This document shows, piece by piece, positions 12,201 to 24,900 of a DNA stretch of 64,000 nt (positions are counted from its first letter, which is position 1; the number at the start of each line of letters is the position of its first letter). The position numbers were made by a program, and so were the translations under genes. A model generated the notes under the pieces. The model saw only the letters and a program-made list of their open reading frames with translations, was not told the DNA's origin and made no database searches. The DNA is from Undaria pinnatifida (Eukaryota; Sar; Phaeophyceae; Laminariales; Alariaceae): the NCBI GenBank assembly GCA_012845835.1, contig JABAKD010000002.1, positions 11,382,120 through 11,446,119 of the forward strand. The letters run 5' to 3'.

Positions 12201-15200
12201 AGGCAAGGTCGCGCTCTGTCTTTTGCGGGGGGTGGTGTTTTTTTAATGCACCAGTATGCAAGCGCGTGTAATTTTATTTTTATTTATTTTGAGCTTTCTT
12301 AGGCAAGTATAATACCAGTAAGGCGTGTAAAAACCGGATACCTCTCTGCCTTCGAAATCAGAGAGAAGTTTCCTTGAGTTCGTTGCCATCGCCTTGGAGC
12401 CGTGCTGGCTCTAAGGGGGCACTGGAGCGGCGCGTCTAGCACATAGCAGGTAAATACCGTGACTGCCGTGCTGGCGCTATGGAGGTACAGGGACGGTCAA
12501 TCTAGAACCTAGCAGGTAACTACCGCGACTGCCGTGCTGGCGCTATGGAGGTACAGGAGCGGTTCATCTAGAACCAAGGAGGTGCCACCGTGACTGGCAC
12601 AGAGACATCATAATACGTACCAGGTCATTTGACTTGCTCCTGCACGACAACATAACGTTGGCGCCAGCGACCCAGGATGGTGGAGTCACTGCAGGATACA
12701 ATTCGACGCGAGTCGACGGGGGAAGAAAATATTGAATTGTTCTCGCGCTAAAAATGAAGGCACGTACCGCAGTGGGGAGGGGGAAGGAGCGCCCGCTATT
12801 TGACCCCGGATTGAGTTACTACCGGGAGGGAGCGCGAGAGTAGTGCGAGGATAATAAATGGGGGGAAGAAAAAACTTGAAAAAAAAACACGCCCAGTTTC
12901 CGATCCAATTACGCTCCCCGAAGCACTACTGCAGCGAATACAACCCAGATTTCTCCAGCATCGTTCTTTACGATGGAATAAGTTCTTGACGAGCAAACGT
13001 GCACCGGGCATGTTCCTTGTTACACCTGGGGTCTAGCTCTCCAAGTGATGGGTTTTACCGGTCCCGTTTCGCGAATGGCTCGCAAACTCATGCCGGGCTC
13101 TCCAGAAAAGTGGGTTTCTTGAAGTTTGGTGTAGTAACAGCCCCTGGATAGAGGTGCCTTCAGAAGCACATGTTGGAAACCTCCCATATTTTGCGTTGTG
13201 TTACAAGGGGATGGTAGCGATCCGTGCCCTACCTCAAGTTTGTACGATACGAGTAGAGATTCTTGGGTGCGGTTCTCGTATTTGCTCGTTTTGCGATTGT
13301 CGGTAGGTTCGCATTCAAATATGCGGGTAACACACATCTGTTGAGGTGTTGAAGGGCATTAGCTCGTTTGACTACGGGTAAAAGGTTAACCATCTACCTA
13401 CCCTAACTAAGGCTTACAACAGTCTTCCCCACTGGGTCCGCCCGCGTATGTATCCGACCGACCTGCTATGTCGCCGTTCCAGGTGGGCTATTGTTATAAG
13501 ACTTAGTTTGGGTGATAGGCGATTGGTTAACGTTTTGGCAGAAGACAAACGGAGTGATCTGCTATCCCACCGTTCCAGTGAAGGGGAGTGTTATCAGGCT
13601 TAGTTTTGGGTAGTAGGTGATCGGCTAGACTAGCTTTTAACCAGCAGTGAAACAGGCAACCAGGCCTCCTATTACCTTAACACACCCCTGCTATCTCCTT
13701 ACATTTCGCCAAGGGTGGCGACGACGTAAGGGTTGGGCGTGACCGCGGGGTCCGCTGCTCCAAGCCCTCTCCCCTCGAATAGAGTTATCACGAACATGCC
13801 GAGAAGAGCGGGATCAAACCAAATTTCTACCTGCGATAACAAATATCACGTCAACCACAAGCGCCGCGTTAGTATTAGTAACACGAATCAGCGCGCAGAT
13901 ACACCCGAAAGAACGGGATCAAGCCAATTTTTGTGCGATATTAACACGTCACCCACGCGCATCGCGTTATTGATAGCACTGAACCAGCGCGAACACGATA
14001 ACTGGATCAAACGAAAACTTTTGCCTGCAACGACACGTCGTAACCACACGTGTGCGTTGTGCTATTAATAGTAACATATAAATTATACGCCAGGCATGAG
14101 GGGGGGGCAGACCGCCTTCACTGGGCATCAACATTGACGTGGCAAAACAAATGATGCTCGTTGCCCGTCTAAGACTTTTGCTGCTGTCCCAGGTTCGCAA
14201 CGTTTACGCTTAACATGAAGCTCGTGTCTCGATCGATGAAATAAAGCATTGCAACAGAGTTTTCACGAAAGGTGTTGCAATAAATTTGTCACCTGGACTC
14301 TCATTCTGTCCTTGATACGTCCAGACGGCGCCTCGAGCGGAATCCATTCTGGGCTGGGAACCGCATCGGGGTGCATAAACCTGGCAGCCGAAAAACAAAA
14401 AACACACAGCACCAAAGAAAAATGCGCACGATGCTTTAGTGCATCAAGGGTCCATAGTGCTAGCACAACCTTCGTGCTCTTTTCCTTGCTCGAGCGGAAT
14501 GCATTCCGCGGTAGGAACTGCATCGGGTTGTTTACATCTAATGGCCGACAAATAAAAAACAGCAGCACCAAAAACACAAACACATGGGTACATCGGTGCG
14601 TCACGGGTTGTTCATAGTAGCAGCACAAGCATGATGTCATTTACTTTACTCGAGAGGGATCCATCCTGAAGTAGCAACCGCACTGGGGTGAAAAAACCTA
14701 ACTAGTAACAAACATTAAAAAAATGCAGCACCAAAAACATACATGGGTACATCAGTGCGCGTCAATGTTATCAATATTTGTCATAAAAATATTCTGACAA
14801 CGTCAGCTGTGACTTCGACAAATTTAGGGTCGATACTCATCTTTGCAAGCCGCGCAATACATCGTTTGTACGTTTGCAGTCATTTGCCTTCTGACAAGGT
14901 TCACTGCACCCTTTCATTAGGAACGCAAAAGCTGAAATATTGCAGAGTTGGTTTTTCATAGTGGAAGCACAATCGTCGTGCTTCTTCCCGTACTCGGGGG
15001 GGATCCATTGTGCGGAAGGGACTGCATCGGAACGCACACACCTTAACGGCCAACAAAAACGAAAGCAACATCAAAAGCAACACATGGGTACCATTAAGCC
15101 GTGTGGCATGTGTATGTGGGAGCGCAAACATTGTTATTAATATATTTGCCAGAATGCGCCTCAACGTCGATCATCCAATAAAAAACAGAAACAAGACGAA

Positions 15201-18200
15201 AACAAGGAGGAAGGGGGGGACACTATCTCGAGGATGCACGAAAATATTTGGAAATCGATCTATTATTCTCATCCCCAAACAAAGAAAAGCTACGCACGAA
15301 GCATGCGTAAATTACATTGTTCATATCTCCCTAACCTACTAAATCGCACTATTAGTACCTATTTTAATCTTCGTACCTTAGCGCCGAGCTGCACCGATGT
15401 CAACATGTCGTCTGTCGCTGTCGTCCCAAACCGCGATCGAAATATAAATAAACGTCTGGTGATCCCCCAGGGTATAATTAACCCTACCCCCTACTATCAT
15501 CTCGTGTCTCTCGAATATAGAAACTGCTTAAGTATTTCATCTTCCCCAATAATATTGATACCATCATTTTTGTTTTTATCATGCCTTAGCGCCGAAAGCT
15601 GCACCGATGCCAACATCTCGTCCGTCCAAGCGCTGTCCTCCCAGACCTCGATCGAAAGAGAAACATCCCCTCCAATGATGAACTCCTCCGGCTCAACTAG
15701 GTCGAATGAAATGAGCTCGGATTCGAAGTCGGGGCTGACACCGCTGCGCTTCACGACCTGCATGAAGCAAACACGAGAATTGCGCCAACATTAGCAGGTT
15801 AGTTGATTTTTAGTCGACAAGAAGGCCTATTAATAAGCAGTCGAGAAACGGGCGCGACCATTGACCCCGTATCTGACTACAAATTCTTACGGTTCAACTA
15901 CATGAAACGAAATCAACTCGGACTCGAGGTCGGGGATGACACCGCTCCGTTTCACGATGTGCATGAAGCAAACACCTCCATTGCACCATGAAGATTGTTT
16001 GATCGACGCGTAGTACGATAAGGATAAAAGCTCTTGACCAAAACGATTCTGACTGAGGGATTAACTAATATCACATCGTGCACGATATCGTCCACAACAT
16101 CGTTCACAACGTCGTTTACAGTGTCGTAAAATATACTTTTCACATAACAAAATATTGACTAAATACCCCTGACCATGGGAATGATCCTCGGGTTGCACTT
16201 TCTTTTTCCTCAAAATCTATTTTTTTCAATTTTCACGGGTCGGGTCGGGTCGAGTCGGGTCAGGGTAACCCGAGGGTGACCCGACCCGACCCGACCCGGG
16301 ACTTTTTCGAACATCTCCTGACCCGACCTGGCTCGACCCGCGAGGGTTTCCTTGTCGGGTCATGTCCCATGAAAAGGTGTGTTTGGTCTGGCCATGCACT
16401 CCTACCGTAGCATACCTTTGACCTCTTCATAGGCGCCCTTTTGTGCTTGCCCAGGGTTACTCTCAGATAGACGTCCACCGCTGGCGTCGTATCGGACATC
16501 GTGTTCTTTCGGATGTCGCCACCCCCGATGCACCTGTAATTATTACCATTGTTGTCGTACATCAGCCAAGAAATTGTGAAGTTAAATCAAGCGTCGGCGT
16601 GCGTACGTACTCAAGCATGTACTAGTACATACGTGTTGAGACTAGCAAAGGCACACCGAAGACACGCCGCATTCCACCAAGGAAATCAAGTAAGGCACAC
16701 AAACACAAGGAGTTTTGCGGCTGACACCGCCCGCTCGGTGAAGCCACTATTAATATTACCTCACCTGACAGTGAGTCTCCCCCGTCTGACCACCTCCAGC
16801 TCTGTCGGCGAACGTTTGTCATCCCCCGTGCTTGCCTCACCATCTTCGTTGGCTACCAAGACCATTCGCCCTGAAAAAACAACGGATGTGTGTTTGTGTT
16901 GTCTGGAGTTTCAGAGGGAGAATGACGATTGCAGCATCGCCCACTGCTTTTTTTTGGGGGGGGGTCTATTTTCAAACCGAAATTACAACGCACGGAGCTG
17001 AACGATACGGACGCAGCATAAAATAATACTAGTATTACTGCCCACTCACCCTATCAATAGGCGGGTGATAAACCCTAAAACATTTCACCCTGGATCCCCA
17101 AAAAGATGGTGATTCTGGATTCCGAAAAGGGTTAGCCGTTCCTTTCTGCCCAACAACATCGCCAACACATACATGCTGTGTTTTTTCTGATTAGTCATCT
17201 TCCTATAAGATGGATACTCATTCCGTGGTCACAGACGGTGAGGCAGAGAGAACACCTGCGCTTCCTCTGATTCACTTCAAGCTTGCCGAATGGGGGCCTT
17301 CATTAAACTTGCGTTGACAGTACCTCCCAGCGCTTCGGTCAGACGACGGCCACGCCTCGTAGTTTAGCATTGAATACGAAGATCAACAATGGACATAACA
17401 AAAGTATCCTGAAAAATGCGTGGAGCTTCACGCGCATCGAGCGACAGATGTTACCGTACTGCTCAAGGGCCAACAAAGAGAGCTGCGAAAGATACCCTAA
17501 ATGCAATTAACGGCCTAGAACTTGACGCGCATCGAGCGATAGATGCTGCATGCTGCTATATCTTACCGTTCAAGTTTTGATAAAAATATCCCATGTTTCC
17601 CGGAGTACTTTTGGTATGCAGAACGGTGCCTTCTTCGCTTTCGTCGTCATCGTCTTCGTCGCTAAGGCCATCGTGCGGTGGAATATCTTTTGGTGGAGGA
17701 GGTACCCCTTCTCCCTCTTCTTGCTCGTCTGCTATCACGATAGCCTGCGAGTGCGGGTGGAATTGTAGGAGGGCGAGCGTGAAAGCAAAGGAGGTTACTG
17801 TAGTTCCACCATCTCAAATCGTAGAAAGACACGACCGTCAGACATTGATTTGCATCTGATGCGCCCCCCCTCACCCAAACCCTAAGAATCCCCTCTGATG
17901 GAGGTGTTACCTCTTCTCCCTGGTCTTGATAGTCTACTATTATGTTGGCTGCATAACACTAACCACTAAGCTACTCTGTCACACTACCCGCTGAGCTACT
18001 GAGCAACGTTACTGAGTAACTCCGCGGGTAGCGCTATATAACCAACATAATCACGATGCGCTGCAAGTTGTGAAACTTTAGGAGGCTTCGTTCACCAGGG
18101 GCGACAGACACTGCTTTGCATCTGATAGTCCCCACAACTCTAACTCTAACCCAAACTCTAACCCTAGCCCTAAGAACCCTCTTTGGCGGACGGGGTACCC

Positions 18201-18891
18201 CTTCTCCGTCGTCTTCCTCATTTGCTATCACAACACCCTGCATGTGCAACACAAAATGTGTATGGAGGCTTTGTTCACAATGTCCCACAGAGACAGGAAC
18301 GGGGCATCAGACACTACTTTGCAGCCGATGGTTTCCCTACGCCGACGCCTAACCCTAACCCAGACCCGAACCCAAACCTACGTTCAACGGGTCAAGTTCG
18401 TATCATCCCATATCCCACTCATTTCGATTGAACCTACCTCTTCCTCCTCCTTCGCCACAATGGCCTCCTCTTCCACCGGGGGTGGGGACGGTCTCGCTTT
18501 GGGCTGGGCAAGAGAGGGCGGGGCTCTCCCCGGAGGTGCTCCTGGAGGGGGTCGGCGCTTGCCTGGGTCTCCTGGTGGCAAAGCCTTTGCTTTATCGGTC
18601 TTGACCGTGGAGTCCTGGTCCGCACGGACAAGAAACGCATGTATATTTATGACAGGCCACGCTCAGAAGGGGCGCAGACATGAGCATGACAGGTCGTTGT
18701 CACCTAGCGTTTCCTCGTACGCTAGGCATCATTTTGGGACTTGAGAAAGGGAAAGAGACGGCAAAGAAAAGGACGGCTGCAGCGTCTCCTGGTGGCAACA
18801 CCTTTGGTTTTCAGTTGTTACCTGGAGTGACGTGGCCGGGGAACCCTTCGCGGATAAGGAGCGCAGACACAACCTTTGATTTGTTGTTGTT

Positions 18892-18969
<78 letters not shown>

Positions 18970-21900
18970 GCTGTTGTTGTTGGTATCACGTGACAAGTCG
19001 CGCTCAGAAGGATCGCAGGCACCAGTGTAACAGGTTGTGCTCACCTAACGTTCTTTGATATGTACACCACTGGACTAACCTTTCACAACTTTAGCGGGGG
19101 AAAGTGGCATAAAAAACAATGGTCGTCGTAGCATCGGCCACCGCGTTGGTTAGGAGACCCAATCACCCACCCACCCACTCACCCACCCACCCACCCGTGC
19201 TGCCGCTCTCTAACCCGACCCAACCCCAACCTGGCATCACCCCTGTCGTCATCTTGCCTTATTTTCTATCAGGGCAGGTTGCACTCACCGTCTGTCCTTC
19301 GTCTGCTTCAGATTCTTTTCGGCTTGCAGCGACCGGCTTTCCTGGCGGTGGTGTCTTGGGTGGGATTATTCCGGCCGGAACACCAGGTGGAGCCTGCCGG
19401 TTCAATGATAGTTCGGGTCGCGCATTGAGTTCGGCACTCGCACGCAGCACGGTGATAGCGGTCGATAGGAATGGGCATAAAAACAACTTTAGGCCGTTTG
19501 TCATACAGTACCTGGTACAGCAATAGACAAGACCAAAGCGAAAGCTCCATCCAAGCAAGCCTAACAAACAAGCCGATGGCGGCGTATTTCGCGAAAGAAA
19601 AAAACAGCGAAAAGCTCGAGTGAAGACTTTCACAGCAGTTGATAGCCTAGCCAATAGCGCGAGTGGTCCTGAGCCACTGGAATGAATGGCCCTGAACGTA
19701 CTCCCCCTACCGTAGCGCTTGGTATAGATTACGCCTGCGCCTGGTGGGTGAAAACGTGAAAAGTCGACGTGCTCCGTCTCGGTATTGTGCAGGGATGCGA
19801 GGGTCTACATGTATGTTCTTCAAATTACGGCCATGCATGACAATGAGCTAACCTCCTTATATCGCCCTACGAGATACGACCATGCTTTATATGGCGATTT
19901 CACCCCCCCCCCCCCCCGTAGCCTTCGAGTTTTCACTAGCGCTAAATCTCGCAAAGGAAAAGTTCTTGCCTTAGGAGAAGGAGGAGGCGTCTTCTGCCTC
20001 TTTACTGGCGGTGCTGGTCCGCTTCCCGCACCACGACTGTCACCCGAGGCAGTACTTCCACTGACAGGTCCCGTGTCTGCCCCCACTCCACCACCACCAC
20101 CACCACCGCCTCCATCCGCCCCCACCCCCGCGGACTCAAGCCCTCCTCCCAGGTGTTGCTGCGCATTGCCTCCTTCGGATGGCTGTTGTGCTGTCGTTGG
20201 AAGACCGCCGGAGCCGCCGTCAGCTGCTGCTGTGGATGACTTTGACAACCGACTACCGGTAGCATCACCAGCTGCTGCTGCTGTTGCGGGCGTTGATGCC
20301 GATGCTCTTTCGGGCGGGGGTGCTGCTCCAGGCGAGGGACCGGGCACAATTCCTCCTGGAGAATCGCCTTGAGGAGCACCTTGAGTAGCGCCTGAGGGAG
20401 CTGCATCTGGACGATCTCCCCGAGGAGCGCTAGGCGAGGCACCGACCGGGGCACCGAGCGGAGCCCCTGAAGTAGCCCCTTGAGTTGCCCCTGGAGCAGC
20501 ACCACCCGAGCGAGCACCTTGAGCAGCACCTGTGGGAGGAGCACCGCGAGGAGCGCCTGGGCGAGCACCGTGAGGAGCCTCTGGGGGAACACCTCGAGAC
20601 GCGTCCGGCCGAACACCATGGGGAGCTTCTGGAGGAACGCCTTTGGAAGCGCCAGGAGGGGCGCCCGGAGGTGGCCCCGGGGGGGGACCCCGAGGAGCTC
20701 CACCCGGGGGGGGGCCTCGAGGGGATCCCTCATGGGGGGGTTCCCGGGAAGCCCCTGCAGGGGCCCCTCGAGGGGCACCTGGAGGAGGACCCGGGGGAGG
20801 ACCTCGGGGAGGACCTCGGGGAGCCCCTCGGGGACCCCCTGGGGCACCCCCTGGTGGGGGCCCTGGCGGGGGACCTCGAGGGGGTCCTCGAGGGGCCCCT
20901 GGAGGTGCCCCTGGCGGGGGGCCCCGGGGAGGGGGGACTCGGGTGGCATCTCGGGAGGCGCCTTCTGGAGGTGCACCAGGGGGTTTTCCCGGTGGGCCTC
21001 GCGGGGGGGGGGATGTTGGGGCGCTGGCTGGGGCTCCTGGTGGGGGTCGGGTCGGTGGGGCACTACCTGCATTTCGGAGATGGTGAGAAGGAGGAACAGG
21101 GAGCGCCGATAGGAAAAAGTTAGCAAGTTGACCCTTTGAGATATCCAGACATAGAGGCCCGTGAGCCACGTAGGGGTGGAGATGATGTTGGGGCTCTAGC
21201 TGGGGCTCCTGGTGGTGGCGGGGGGCAGTGGGGAACTAGTGGCACTGTCTGCAGTTCGGGAATTGTGGGAAGGAGGAATGGAGGGCGGCAAGAAAAACTA
21301 TCGGCAGCGGGTTAGTCTAACGCGTATATTTATGGGGAAGAATATTCGTATGGCCTGTTCGGATTCTCTCTCATGGAGGGCGGCAAGAAAACAGTTACCA
21401 GTATTCGATAAGTCGAACGCGTGTATTCATGGACAGCTATTACTTTTGCCTATTCGATGTCGAGCAAGGGGAGAGTTGCGATGCGTGCATGTCACAGATC
21501 ACTCTTACGGCTGTTGAACGCCGCTAAGCAAGCTCGGTGGTGCCGCGTCGATTCATGCTACTAATAGTATCCAAATAATATTAATAGTACTAACAATACT
21601 GTAAAGGTGCACCCTTATGTTTTCTGGGGCTCCTAACCTGATGAGGAGCTCCATGCAACACTTTCCTTAGCCCAAAAAATGATTTTGAAAAAAAAATTAA
21701 AGTTCAACCGGACGAATAATCTCATGGCTTAGGCATACAACAAATAACATATACCGTATGCTACACAAGATAACACACCCACGAAAGACAGCACACCCCC
21801 CACAGAATAACACACCTGGTGGTGCATTTTTTGGCTCTCCAAACGGGAGGTCAACTATCACCGGGGCTACATTAGATGACACCCCCCCGAGGTTGCAACG

Positions 21901-24900
21901 CCTGTTTTCACGGGGCCCCTTCTACTATCACCCCGGTGATGAAGCATTTGCCCTATACTTCCGCTCTCAACACACTGCTGTTCTGCTGTGAGAGGGATAC
22001 CACCCGGTATGGAGACCAACAACATGAACGCGGAAGGAGAGAATCCCGCTGCCCCTTCTTGCGCTCCTTAGACAACTCCTTCGGCAGCTGGTGCGACAGC
22101 TGTTGCCTCAGCTGCTGAGCCAGCTGCTGAGACAGCAGCACCGCAGGCTCGACCGATAACCTCGTTTTTTCAACGCGAGGAAGTTTCTACCCGTACGTGT
22201 GTTGCTGCTGCTGCTTCCACTGCTGCTGCAGCTGGCACAGCAGCAGGTGCCAATGTCGAGGCAACCGCACTGCCTCAGCAGCCTGTTGCTGAGGCGCTCA
22301 CAGTGGCACGCACAAGCACCCCAGAAGGGTCAAGACGCAGCATCAACAAAACAGCGTTATCACCCCTCCTAATTTATCACCCCCCTTCATGGGCGGGGCG
22401 GAATGCCTGTTATCACCCGGTCTACATATGATAACACCCCCCCCACAGGATATCACCCCCGGTGTTACTTTTTCTAAGCGCAAAAATGTTATTCCCGGGG
22501 TGTGTTATCTTGTGTAGCATACGGTAACATGTTGAAAGACGAATCACATTCCAACGGTATTGGGTAGTTCCTCAGTTGATATTTACATTTTACCTAGGTT
22601 GATTAGTTGATTAGTTGGTTAGTTGTTAATTGGTTGATTAGTTGATTAGCTGGTTAGTTGATTAGTTGATTGGCTGATTGGTTGACTAGTTGACTAGTTG
22701 ATTGGTTAATTAGTTGATTGGTTGATTAGTTAATGAGTTAATCAGTATCATACCGTCAGACAGAAATAATTTGACCGAGAATTTGGTATGATATGCCTAC
22801 CGCATAAAACGCCTATGACACACAACGCCTCCTCCTCTGCTGCAGTAGTTGTACAAACTTATTATTAATACTTTGGGGTGAACTAGGAATAGTTGCTACC
22901 GTGAGTATTATTGATAATGATTTGTTGCTGACGTTCACCCTGACAACATCCATGGGAGCCGTATATCTTCACATAATAATCCACCTGTAAAAACGAGCGG
23001 CCGGTGTATCATGAAGCTTGCAAAGATGAGCATGAAGCCTAAAATGTATCGACCTCACAGCTGACGTATTAAAAAACAGTATATATATAAATTTCAATAC
23101 TTGGTATGTGGATAGAGTATTATGCTAATTTTCCGTTGAAACCGGCTCTTTCGCCCCGTTAGTTGAACCTCGTTTTATGGCAGTGGGTCACCTGGTCTCC
23201 ACCTCCACTGCAAAAGCTGCATCATATCTATACGTGGGTATTTTCTTTAACTGTTGTTAAAACCGGCTCTTTCGCTTCTTTAGTTGACGTTTGTTTCGAT
23301 ACAAAAACAGGAACCAATTGTATCCAAACACAACAGTCGTTTAGATCCACACATATCATACCAGTAGTAGTCTAGTCATTTAAGTCTAAGCATGACAGTT
23401 ATATAGATCCAAACACAGCAGTCATTTGTATCCACACACAGCAGTGAACCACCTGCGGGTTGTGCCCAGGTAGGGCTCCTTGCAGGCTGTCCAGGCGGTG
23501 GTCTTGGTGAAGATCGACCATTAGTGTCGGTGAGTTTCCTACAAGTATGTAGGCATGCAAGCTTTTACCTAAACTGCTGTGATATGCAACCAAACTCGAT
23601 TTCGCCTCATACAGATTCAAAAGATAGCAGTGCGTTACCTGGGGGTTGTGCCCGAGTAGGGCTTACGGTGGGCTGTCCAGGCGGTGGTCTTGGCGAGGAT
23701 AGACCATTGCTGGTGTCGTTTTTTATTTTTGTATCGTCCGGAGGTTGTTGCAGCACCGGAGAAGCGACTCGCGGTGGGGGTGGCGCTTTTTTGGTCGGGG
23801 TCGCTGGAGCGGGAGTAGAACTCTTCGCGTCTGCTCTTGCGGGGGGGGCGCCTGCACCGTGTGTTCAGTCGGGGGTGCCAACAGAATGACGAACTTTCGC
23901 TGTGACGGGCGGGGCTTCAACAAAAATCTCGATTTCAGCTGCGGTTATCATATACCTGGTACATGCACTACAGCAGTAACACTATTAGGTGCACATTAGT
24001 TGAGTGTCCTCATGCGTATTCGTCGAGGGTGTTGTAGGTCGACTTGAACATTTCACGAGGACGCGACGCGGGGCTTTGGGGATGCCTCACCCAAAAGACG
24101 CACTCGACGAGAAACGTGAACATACATTTTAAATATCTATTAACAATGTCATGGCCTAGGTATCTCTGATTTAATACTGTAGTGTTGAAGTCAAGCGGTA
24201 TCCCAACGATTTTTTAACTCAAGCTCAACTATTCACCGGTGGCAACGAAATTTCACTGCACAAGCTTTAAATGTTGGGGGCATGCTTTTCCTGCGTTGAT
24301 CAGTGCTGATCAACACTGATCAGTACTGGCTAGTACTGACTAGACTTGACAGAGCCATCCCACGGTGGCGTCGGTAGCATCGGTACCCATCCCACGGTAG
24401 CGTCGGTAGCATCGGTAGTAACGGTAGAATCGGTAGGGGTTGCAGTTGTTATTGTTAATGATATTGTTGATGTGTCCGGCCGAGCTCCTCCAGTGTGGAA
24501 GCATCGGTTAGTATGACAATTTTACGAGTGCATTTCTGTTTTAGAATTGGCGCATAAAAAGCGTTGGTCGGTTTGCGCGAACGATTGCCTTCGAAGCCAT
24601 GTTTCGGGTGATGGATGATGGATGATGGATGATGGATGATGATGATGATGGTGATGATGATGATGCTGATGATATTGAGCTCCTCGTGCTGGCAGCTCAG
24701 AAAATTCTGCTGCACCTCCCGGCGTGTGATGATTAGTACTAGGTACTGGGCAGTATCATATCGCCAGTCATTTTTTTTCAAAGTCAAAAAGTGATACCCC
24801 TATCGTATCGGGCTCTCTGACGCCTCACACACCGGACAGATCATATTCCTATTCAATATTTAAGTACTTCTGGGGGCACAGATCCGTGATCTATATGATC

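Noticed and set aside
13020-13337. The missing exon for the start of the second C2 domain
   Set aside because: The minus-strand frame is open with a plausible end, but its peptide does not show C2 strand features and phases could not be made to fit with confidence.
18130-18390. A telomere or subtelomere boundary from CCCTAA repeats
   Set aside because: Runs are short, degenerate, scattered through introns and flanked by exons of the same gene on both sides.
19820-21169. A single long proline-rich open frame of 449 codons as a stand-alone gene
   Set aside because: Its ends run into non-repetitive sequence with splice sites at 21,066 and 19,970 that fit the phases of neighbouring exons, so I treat the middle as one exon of the C2/EF-hand gene.
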